From NCBI GenBank assembly GCA_034667405.1, contig JAXDJX010000026.1, positions 124,001-188,000 on the forward strand: a stretch of 64,000 nucleotides of DNA, given 5' to 3'. Positions 7,985 to 14,262 of this stretch are shown here, in pieces. Every line of letters starts with the position of its first letter. Position 1 is the stretch's first letter. The notes beneath the pieces were generated by a model. It had not been told where the DNA came from. It did no database searches and saw nothing but the letters and a program-made list of their open reading frames with translations. Source of the stretch: JANXVR01 sp034667405 (GTDB lineage Bacteria > Actinomycetota > UBA4738 > HRBIN12). The translations under genes and the position numbers were made by a program.

Positions 7985-9403
7985 TTGGCCGAGAAGAAGA
8001 CCTCCCGCTCCTTGACCGCCGTGATCCTGGCGGCGGGGAAGGGCAAGCGGTTGAAGTCCAGCACACCAAAGGTTCTGCATCCCATCTGTGGGAAACCTGC
8101 CCTTTGGCATGTGCTGAACGCAGCTCTCGCGGCGCGCCCGTCGAAGATCGTCGTAGTCATCGGCCACGGCGGCGATGTCGTTCGCGATGCCGTGAAGAGC
8201 TGGGGCATCACGCCCGCGCCCGTGTTCGTCGAGCAGTCGGAACAGCTCGGCACCGGTCATGCGGTCTTGGCAGCCGAGAAGGCGGTTGGGCGTTCCACCG
8301 ATGTCCTGGTGCTGGGGGGCGACTACGACCCGGTGACCGGCGAACACGTCCGGCAGCTCATGTCCACCCACCGGCGAACGAAGAGCGCCGCTACCATCCT
8401 CACGACTGAGGTCTCCGACCCCGGGGGTTATGGGCGGATCCTCCGGACGGGCGACCGTCTGGATCGGATCGTCGAGCACGCCGATGCCACCGCTGCGCAG
8501 CGGGCCATCCACGAGGTGTGGCTCCTGGTCTCGGCGTTCCGCCGCGAGGATCTGTTCAGGGTCCTGCCGGCCGTCGGCCGGGACAACCGCCAGCGTGAGT
8601 ACTACCTGAACGAGATCTTCCCGATCCTCATCGACAAGGGTGAGCGCGTGTCGGTAGTGCAGGTGGACACGGGCGGCGCGATGGGCCTGAACTCGCGCGG
8701 CGGCCTGGCCGCCGTAGAGCGAGTGGTCCGCGATCGCATAAACGCCGCTCACCTCGCGAACGGTGTGACCCTGATCGATCCGAACACCACCTATATCGAC
8801 GTCGATGTGAAGATCGGTGCGGACACGGTGATCCGCCCGAACACGTTCCTAGAGGGCGCGACGAAGATCGGCGCGGGGTGTGACATCGGGCCGTCCACCC
8901 GGATCGCCGATTCCACCGTCGGGGATGGCGCCATGGTCACGTTCGCCGTGGTGCTCGGGTCGAAGCTCGGCAAGCAGACGGGGGTGGGACCGTACGCGCG
9001 CCTGCGGCCGGGCTGCGAGCTGGCGTCCGGTGCGCACGCGGGGGCGTTCGTGGATCTGAAGGCTGCGAAGATCGGCAAGGGTTCGAAGGTTCCGCACCTG
9101 GCGTATGTCGGGGACGCGGTGATCGGTTCAGACGTGAACATCGGCGCGGGAACGGTCACCGTGAACTACGACGGATACGCGAAGCACATCACCACCATCA
9201 AGGACGGCGCGCGCGTCGGCTCCGATACCATGCTCGTCGCGCCGGTCACGGTCGGCAAGAACTCGAACACGGGAGCGGGGTCGGTCATCACGAAGGACGT
9301 GCCCGCAGGTGCGCTCGCCGTGGAACGCGCGGAGCAGCGCGTGATCCCCGGCTATCGCAAGAAGAAGGACGCCGAGCACCAACAGAAGCGGGAGGGGAAG
9401 TAG
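7985..9403 (+). CDS. glmU: Bifunctional UDP-GlcNAc pyrophosphorylase / GlcN-1-P acetyltransferase
   Basis: 472 residues, making UDP-GlcNAc for peptidoglycan and for the glycan locus downstream. The N-terminal uridyltransferase has LAAGKGKRLKSSTPKVLH, EQLGTGHA and the two Mg ligands (Asp in VLGGD, Asn in GLNSR). The C-terminal left-handed beta helix has hexapeptide repeats and the acetyltransferase motifs GPYARLRPG and GAGTVTVNYDGYAKH. The TTG start at 7985 has GAAGG 8 nt upstream. Oddity: the usual NTG after the QRAIxE segment is replaced by WLLVS, and GDxPL reads GDYDPV, so the nucleotide pocket differs from the norm. prs begins 2 nt after the stop. Confidence 0.94.
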   Translation: MAEKKTSRSLTAVILAAGKGKRLKSSTPKVLHPICGKPALWHVLNAALAARPSKIVVVIGHGGDVVRDAVKSWGITPAPVFVEQSEQLGTGHAVLAAEKAVGRSTDVLVLGGDYDPVTGEHVRQLMSTHRRTKSAATILTTEVSDPGGYGRILRTGDRLDRIVEHADATAAQRAIHEVWLLVSAFRREDLFRVLPAVGRDNRQREYYLNEIFPILIDKGERVSVVQVDTGGAMGLNSRGGLAAVERVVRDRINAAHLANGVTLIDPNTTYIDVDVKIGADTVIRPNTFLEGATKIGAGCDIGPSTRIADSTVGDGAMVTFAVVLGSKLGKQTGVGPYARLRPGCELASGAHAGAFVDLKAAKIGKGSKVPHLAYVGDAVIGSDVNIGAGTVTVNYDGYAKHITTIKDGARVGSDTMLVAPVTVGKNSNTGAGSVITKDVPAGALAVERAEQRVIPGYRKKKDAEHQQKREGK

Positions 9404-9405
9404 TC

Positions 9406-10383
9406 GTGGAGATCATCACGAAGAAACGGATGATGCTGTTCACCGGCACCATCCACCCGGCCCTGGGGGAAGAGATCGCCGAGAACCTGGGGATCCCCGT
9501 CAGCCCGGCCCAGCTCCGGCGGTTCGCCTCGGGGGAGATCTATTTCCGGGCCGAGGAGAGTGTCCGTGGTGCCGACGTGTTCGTCGTGCAGACGCATGCA
9601 GATCCGGTCAACGAAGCGCTGATGGAGCAACTCATCATGATCGACGCGATGAAGCGGGCATCGGCCAAGCGCATCACCGCGGTCATCCCGTACTACGGCT
9701 ACTCCCGTCAGGACCACAAGGCGCTCTCGCGCGAACCGATCTCCGCCAAGCTCGTCGCCGATCTCCTCTCCACCGCGGGCGCCGATCGAGTCGTTTCGGT
9801 CGACCTGCACTCCGGCCAGATCCAGGGCTACTTCGACTGCCCGTTCGATCACCTGACTGCGCTGCCGATCCTCTCCAACCACTTCCGCGAACTGGGGTTG
9901 GACGGCGGGGACCTGGTGGTGGTCGCGCCGGACGCAGGACGGATCAAGACCTCGGAGAAGCTCCGTGAATACCTCCACGCGGACCTCGCGTTCCTCTACA
10001 AGCGCCGGAGCCGTCACGAGGCGCACAAGATCGAAGAGATGGCCGTGGTCGGTGAGGTCGAAGGACGGCCCTGCGTGATCGTCGACGACATGATCGACAC
10101 CGCGTCCACGATCTCCAAGGGTGTGCACGCGCTCGCCGAGATGGGGGCCGGCCCGATCTACGTGGGCGCCACCCACGGACTCTTCAGCGGCAAGGCCCGC
10201 CAGCTCCTAGAAGAAGCCCCTATCGAGCAGGTCGTCGTGACGAACACGGTGCCCGTCCCCGAGGAGCGATCGTTCGACAAGCTCCACGTATTGTCGATCG
10301 CCCCACTCATCGCGAGCGGGCTCCGCGCGGTGTTCGTGGATGCGAGCGTCAGCGAGATCTTCGGCGGCGCGAACCAGGTCTAG
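9406..10383 (+). CDS. prs: Ribose-phosphate pyrophosphokinase
   Basis: 325 residues, makes PRPP from ribose-5-phosphate and ATP. Signatures are RFASGEIYFR, PYYGYSRQDHK, the catalytic DRVVSVDLHSGQIQGYF and the PRPP-binding CVIVDDMIDTAST. It lies directly behind glmU, as in most Gram-positive genomes. Its TAG stop overlaps the stop codon of the convergent sulfatase-like gene in a shared CTAG at 10380-10383. Confidence 0.97.
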   Translation: MEIITKKRMMLFTGTIHPALGEEIAENLGIPVSPAQLRRFASGEIYFRAEESVRGADVFVVQTHADPVNEALMEQLIMIDAMKRASAKRITAVIPYYGYSRQDHKALSREPISAKLVADLLSTAGADRVVSVDLHSGQIQGYFDCPFDHLTALPILSNHFRELGLDGGDLVVVAPDAGRIKTSEKLREYLHADLAFLYKRRSRHEAHKIEEMAVVGEVEGRPCVIVDDMIDTASTISKGVHALAEMGAGPIYVGATHGLFSGKARQLLEEAPIEQVVVTNTVPVPEERSFDKLHVLSIAPLIASGLRAVFVDASVSEIFGGANQV

Positions 10384-11786
10384 ATGTAGCCGAGTTCTTC
10401 GAGCCGTTGCTCGATCTCCTTGGCCTCCTGGGGCGTGGGTTCGGTTCGGTCGCCTTCCCACGTGGCCCATTCGGCCGTGCGGGCGTCAAGTTGCGCGCCC
10501 ATGGTTTCGATGACCTCTGGATGCGCGCCGGCCACGTCCGTCTGCTCCCGCGGGTCGGCTTCGAGGTCGTAGAGGACCTGTGTTCCATCCGAACCCCGGA
10601 TCAACTTGAAGCCCAGGTCGCGCACGCTCACCAGGTCGCGCGCGAGCCCCGAGAAGTCATACGACGGGTTCCGCGCAGCCAGTCGTCGCTGCTCCTTCTC
10701 GTGCCACGACCGCCACTCGGCGAACGCGTATCGGTGCTCGTTCTGCCCGGCCCCGAAGAGATCGGTACGACGATGTGCCAACGCGGCGACATCCGGCCGT
10801 GTCACATCCAGCATCCGCGCCATCGACGGCAGGACGTCGACGAACTCCGCGAGCGGCTCGCGCACGCCCGGCGTCACCACGCCTGGTCCCCACGCCACGA
10901 ACGGCACACGCGTGAGGATGTCGTCGAGCGACGCATGGTGGTCGGCCAACCCGTCCTCTCCGAGATGCTCGCCGTGGTCGCTGGTGATCAGGACGACCGA
11001 TCGACCGTCGTCGCCGATGTGGCCGAGTGCGACGAGTGTGTCCAACAGTTCGTCGACGTGGTTGTCGACATTGGCGAGTTCGGCGTCGTAGTACGTGCTC
11101 ATGATGCGGAGATCGCGGGGATCCGAACGCGCCACCCCTTCCCAAGGCCCCACGCGCGCGGCAACCTCGGCGCGGTACCGCAGGGCCGCCATCGCACCGT
11201 AGGTCTCCCCGCCCACCTTGCGCGCCCACTCCGGCGGCGGCGCGTATGCCCAATGACATTCCAGGTAGTTCACGAACAGGAACATGGGCCGCCGGGCGGC
11301 CGGCAGGCGATCGCGCATCCATCGGTTGACGATGCTGCCGCCGCTGTCCCCGCCGCGCGCAACCTTCTCCCACCTGCGCAGCCGGCGCTGCCACCCCTGC
11401 TCCAGATCCAACCGGAAGGCGTAGTGGTCGAATCCGCGGGACAGGCCGGTGCGTTCGCTGATCATGCCGTTGTTCGTAACGCACCAGGTGTCGTACCCGA
11501 GCGAGCGGAACCATTCGGCCATGGTGACGTCGACGGTGGGACGAAGCTTCGGGCCGGTCTGCCACTGCGCGCCGTGCTGGGTGGGGTAGAGGCCCGTGAA
11601 GAGACTCCCGTGGGCCGGCTGGGTCCAGGGCGCGTTCGACAGCATGGTCTCCATCCGCAACCCGGCGCGGGCCAGCCCGTCCACCGTGGGGGAGGTAGGT
11701 CGCTCATACCCGTAGCAGCCGAACCGGTCCGCCCTGGCGGTGTCGAGTACCACCAGGACGATGGTGGGGAGGTCGTTGAGGGCCAC
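10380..11786 (-). CDS. Sulfatase-superfamily protein with Thr nucleophile (paralogue 1)
   Basis: 468 residues of the alkaline phosphatase/sulfatase superfamily. The metal site begins with VVLDTARAD; the nucleophile segment is NAPWTQPAHG with Thr55 where sulfatases carry Cys or Ser, and SDHGEHLGE supplies the Asp-His pair. The formylglycine motif C/S-x-P-x-R is absent, so this is unlikely to be a classical sulfatase. Thr is the nucleophile in LtaS-like phosphoglycerol transferases of the same fold. No signal peptide or membrane helix is seen, so it should be cytosolic. It ends in LEELGYI, a tail shared with three paralogues at 31, 38 and 45 kb. Substrate unknown. Confidence 0.82.
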   Translation of the reverse strand: MALNDLPTIVLVVLDTARADRFGCYGYERPTSPTVDGLARAGLRMETMLSNAPWTQPAHGSLFTGLYPTQHGAQWQTGPKLRPTVDVTMAEWFRSLGYDTWCVTNNGMISERTGLSRGFDHYAFRLDLEQGWQRRLRRWEKVARGGDSGGSIVNRWMRDRLPAARRPMFLFVNYLECHWAYAPPPEWARKVGGETYGAMAALRYRAEVAARVGPWEGVARSDPRDLRIMSTYYDAELANVDNHVDELLDTLVALGHIGDDGRSVVLITSDHGEHLGEDGLADHHASLDDILTRVPFVAWGPGVVTPGVREPLAEFVDVLPSMARMLDVTRPDVAALAHRRTDLFGAGQNEHRYAFAEWRSWHEKEQRRLAARNPSYDFSGLARDLVSVRDLGFKLIRGSDGTQVLYDLEADPREQTDVAGAHPEVIETMGAQLDARTAEWATWEGDRTEPTPQEAKEIEQRLEELGYI

Positions 11787-11792
11787 GCCGAG

Positions 11793-11798
11793 AGCCTA
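11793..11798 (-). promoter_or_regulatory. -10 box TAGGCT, leaderless sulfatase-like gene
   Basis: Minus-strand TAGGCT ends 6 nt before the GTG start at 11786; no ribosome-binding site. Confidence 0.55.
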
Positions 11799-11833
11799 TC
11801 CGGGGCGCACGGTCGGTCCCCGCAGCGTATCGG

Positions 11834-11839
11834 TACAAT
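11834..11839 (+). promoter_or_regulatory. -10 box TACAAT of rplY
   Basis: TACAAT, 42 nt before the rplY ATG, gives a leader of about 35 nt that contains AAGGA (11866-11870). This is a leadered promoter, unlike many neighbours. Confidence 0.5.
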
Positions 11840-11881
11840 CCTGAAGGCTCCCCATCTCCTACACCAAGGACTTCGACCACC

Positions 11882-12568
11882 ATGGAAACGAAACTCGTTG
11901 CCGAACGACGTGACGGCGCCGGAAAGGGCGTGGCGCGGAAGCTGCGCGCCGCCGGCCGTGTGCCCGGGATCCTGTATGGACACGGCGAGAAGCCCATCTC
12001 TCTGTCCGTGAACAGCAAGGAGCTCCTCCACCTCTTCCACCACGGCGGCGGATCGAACGCACTGATCGGGCTCGAGATCGACGGGGCGAGCCACCTGGCC
12101 ATCCCCCGTGAGGTTCAACGCGATCACATCCGGGGGAGCTTCATCCACATCGATTTCTTGGCGGTGAGCCGTGACGAGACCATCCACGTCATGGTCGAAG
12201 TCACAGAGATCGGCGAGGCCGAAGGCGTGAAGGCCGGAGGCGTGGTCGAGCACCACCTTCGAGAGGTCGAGGTCGAATGTCTGCCGCAGGACGTTCCGGA
12301 GCGCATCGAGGTGGATATCAGCGAGATGCAGCTGGGCGACATGCTGCACGTGCGCGACCTGAAGGCCCCGTCGGGGATCACCATCCTCACGGACGAAGAG
12401 ACATCGGTCATCTCCATCATCACGCCTGCCGCCCTGCGGACCGAGGCCGATCTCTCCACGCCCGGAGCCGAGGGCGCCGAAGCAGTCGAGGCCCCCGCCG
12501 CCGAGCCCGAGGGCGAAGCCGAGCCGGCCGCCGAAGGCGAGACGCCCGCGGAGGGCGGCGAGAGCTAA
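11882..12568 (+). CDS. rplY: 50S ribosomal protein L25/general stress protein Ctc
   Basis: 228 residues, the long (CTC/TL5) form of the 5S rRNA-binding protein. The N-terminal L25 domain (VAERRDGAGKGVARKLRAAG, GHGEKPI) is followed by the TL5 C-terminal beta domain and a tail of about 45 residues rich in Glu, Ala and Pro. Position between prs and pth is the standard one. pth begins 3 nt after the stop. Confidence 0.96.
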   Translation: METKLVAERRDGAGKGVARKLRAAGRVPGILYGHGEKPISLSVNSKELLHLFHHGGGSNALIGLEIDGASHLAIPREVQRDHIRGSFIHIDFLAVSRDETIHVMVEVTEIGEAEGVKAGGVVEHHLREVEVECLPQDVPERIEVDISEMQLGDMLHVRDLKAPSGITILTDEETSVISIITPAALRTEADLSTPGAEGAEAVEAPAAEPEGEAEPAAEGETPAEGGES

Positions 12569-12571
12569 CCG

Positions 12572-13162
12572 ATGGTCTGGCTGGTCGCCGGACTCGGCAA
12601 CCCCGGTGACCGATACATCGGCACCAGGCACAATATCGGCGCCTCAGTGGTGGACGTTCTCGCCAGCGCCGAAGGCGAACGCTTCCGCAAGGCCAGGTTC
12701 CTACCCGTCGAGACGGCGGAGATCCGGGTGGGCACTCAGCGCGTGCTGCTGGCCAAATCGCTCCGCTACATGAACGATTCGGGCCCCGCCTTCGCTGGTC
12801 TGGCCGGGAAGTTCGACATCGCACCCGCGAACCTCATCGCCGTCCACGACGAACTGGACATCCCGTTCGGAACGCTGCGGGTGAAGCAGGGCGGGGGCAA
12901 TAACGGCCATAACGGGCTGAAGTCCTTGCAATCCGCCCTCCGCTCTCCCGACTTCTTCAGGGTTCGGTGCGGCATCGGCCGACCTCCCGGCAGTCAGGAC
13001 CCGGCCGACTTCGTGTTGGATCGGTTCACGAAGCGGGAACAGGAGGAGGTCGGCCTCTTGGTGGTGGACGCCGCGGATGCAGCGACATCCCTCGTGATCG
13101 AGGGGCTGTCGAAAACACAGGACCGATTCAACGGCACCGGTCCCTCGGTCCAAGACCTTTGA
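12572..13162 (+). CDS. pth: Peptidyl-tRNA hydrolase
   Basis: 196 residues, recycles peptidyl-tRNA dropped by ribosomes. GLGNPGDRYIGTRHNIG carries the catalytic His, HDELD the catalytic Asp, and GNNGHNGLKS the substrate-binding Asn. The KPxTYMNxSG motif is slightly changed here to KSLRYMNDSG. Likely co-transcribed with rplY. Confidence 0.96.
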   Translation: MVWLVAGLGNPGDRYIGTRHNIGASVVDVLASAEGERFRKARFLPVETAEIRVGTQRVLLAKSLRYMNDSGPAFAGLAGKFDIAPANLIAVHDELDIPFGTLRVKQGGGNNGHNGLKSLQSALRSPDFFRVRCGIGRPPGSQDPADFVLDRFTKREQEEVGLLVVDAADAATSLVIEGLSKTQDRFNGTGPSVQDL

Positions 13163-13314
13163 CCTAACCACTCCTGGGTATCGGGGGACTCCGTTCCGCC
13201 CGACGCTCTGTGGGCCAGCCTACCTATCTTCGGGACTGTGGCCCGATGTTCTCCGTCCCTAGAACGCCGATGCTGCATCTGTTGACGAAGAAGGAAGGCA
13301 GGAGGTGGTACGGA

Positions 13315-13413
13315 ATGCGTAACAAGCTCGGTTCATGGCGGCACCTGATGCTGCAGGGAGCTGTGCTCGCGACGCTGTTGCTCGCCGCCGGTGCCCGGTG
13401 GAAGGGCAACTAA
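13315..13413 (+). CDS. Hydrophobic micropeptide A (32 aa)
   Basis: 32 residues: a short basic head (MRNKLGSWRH), one hydrophobic segment (about residues 12-26) and a polar tail GARWKGN. AGGAGG at 13300-13305 sits 9 nt before the ATG, one of the best ribosome-binding sites in the window, which argues for real translation. A second peptide of the same design starts 26 nt after its stop. Both end in GA-x-W-K followed by a small residue and an amide. Possibilities include a membrane micropeptide, a type I toxin-like peptide or a signal precursor. No known family is recognised. Confidence 0.68.
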   Translation: MRNKLGSWRHLMLQGAVLATLLLAAGARWKGN

Positions 13414-13439
13414 CTCGAGTGGTCGGAAGGAGTACTGAG

Positions 13440-13529
13440 ATGCGCAGTCAGATCAAGTACACGTTCTACGTTCTTGGCTCCCTCGCGGCGCTTGCGCTCG
13501 CGGTTGGCGCTGGTTGGAAAGCGCAGTAA
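13440..13529 (+). CDS. Hydrophobic micropeptide B (29 aa)
   Basis: 29 residues: MRSQIKYTF head, hydrophobic core (about residues 9-22) and tail GAGWKAQ, matching the plan and last residues of the preceding 32-residue peptide. AAGGAG at 13427-13432 lies 7 nt before the ATG. A strong rho-independent terminator follows 22 nt after the stop, so A and B form a compact two-peptide transcript. It precedes a DUF5317 membrane protein and a GGDEF-EAL protein; a functional link is only a guess. Confidence 0.68.
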   Translation: MRSQIKYTFYVLGSLAALALAVGAGWKAQ

Positions 13530-13551
13530 GCAAGGTTCCCCCCCGAAACAT

Positions 13552-13583
13552 CGCCCCCGACGGTGATCCGTCGGGGGCGTTGT
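13552..13583 (+). terminator. Rho-independent terminator after micropeptides
   Basis: Perfect 12-bp stem CGCCCCCGACGG/CCGTCGGGGGCG around a TGAT loop, then TTGTCT. It closes the micropeptide unit and separates it from the DUF5317 gene. Confidence 0.85.
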
Positions 13584-13603
13584 CTATCACGGCGCACTCA
13601 CGA

Positions 13604-13617
13604 ACCGAACGTTCGGT
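13604..13617. promoter_or_regulatory. Palindrome ACCGAACGTTCGGT, possible operator
   Basis: Perfect 14-bp palindrome about 50 nt before the DUF5317 start. Twelve of its bases (CGAACGTTCGGT) recur at 60631-60642 before the aldolase gene. It is not a LexA box, since the 4-nt spacer between GAAC and GTTC is missing. Confidence 0.4.
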
Positions 13618-13665
13618 GCCGCAGGCCATTTTTCCTTCCAAGAGGTAGTTCAGGAGCCCGAAGGT

Positions 13666-14262
13666 GTGTCCGATGGAGTACGTATGAGGTTGGTTCTCGT
13701 GGCGTTCGCTGTGGCCATCGGGCTGGGCTACCTGCTGGGTGGCCGGCTCTCCCGGTTGTCGGGGATCAAGGTGCGGTGGTTCCCGTTGGCCCTGGTTGGC
13801 CTGTGCCTACAGATGGCGCCCGTCCCTGGGAACCGCTGGCCCGTGTACCTCCTCTATGTCTCCTTCGTCCTTCTGCTCGTCTTCGCGCTGATGAATCTGC
13901 GGGTGACAGGCTTCGCGATCATCACGATGGGGATCATCTTGAACTTCACCGTCATCGCCGCCAACGGCGGCATGCCGGTCAGTCGGCAGTCGCTCGTGGA
14001 TTCCGGGCAGACATCCACGCTTCCGGCTCTCGTGAACTCGGGCGGCGCGAAGCACCATCTGGTCGGACCCGACGACAGGCTCACGTTCCTGGCCGACGTC
14101 ATCGCGATCCCGGCACCCGTATCCCAATCGGTGAGTCTCGGCGACCTCTTCACCTACGGTGGCGTCGTCCTCCTGATGGTGGCGGCGATGCGGAAGCGTC
14201 CTGACGATCTTCCGGTGCTTGCGCCGGAGGTCGCGGCGAGTGGTGCAGATGAACGAGCCTGA
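13666..14262 (+). CDS. DUF5317 membrane protein
   Basis: 198 residues with about five membrane helices (near residues 6-26, 45-60, 64-84, 86-105 and 162-180) and a conserved-looking NGGMPVS after helix four. It resembles the DUF5317 family, whose function is unknown. The GTG at 13666 has AGGAG 9 nt upstream; the ATG at 13684 is a possible alternative. It overlaps the start of the GGDEF-EAL gene, so the two are probably co-translated and may work together at the membrane. Confidence 0.78.
   Translation: MSDGVRMRLVLVAFAVAIGLGYLLGGRLSRLSGIKVRWFPLALVGLCLQMAPVPGNRWPVYLLYVSFVLLLVFALMNLRVTGFAIITMGIILNFTVIAANGGMPVSRQSLVDSGQTSTLPALVNSGGAKHHLVGPDDRLTFLADVIAIPAPVSQSVSLGDLFTYGGVVLLMVAAMRKRPDDLPVLAPEVAASGADERA

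Noticed and set aside
10407..12011. 534-codon plus-strand frame opposite the sulfatase-like gene
   Set aside because: Antisense shadow in GC-rich DNA; composition is non-protein-like and it runs through two promoters.
13163..13314. c-di-GMP (GEMM) riboswitch before the micropeptides
   Set aside because: No GEMM core motifs; only a weak 6-bp inverted repeat (GGGCCA/TGGCCC) and a TATCTT box.
13604..13617. LexA/SOS box
   Set aside because: Actinobacterial boxes have GAAC-N4-GTTC; here GAAC and GTTC are adjacent.
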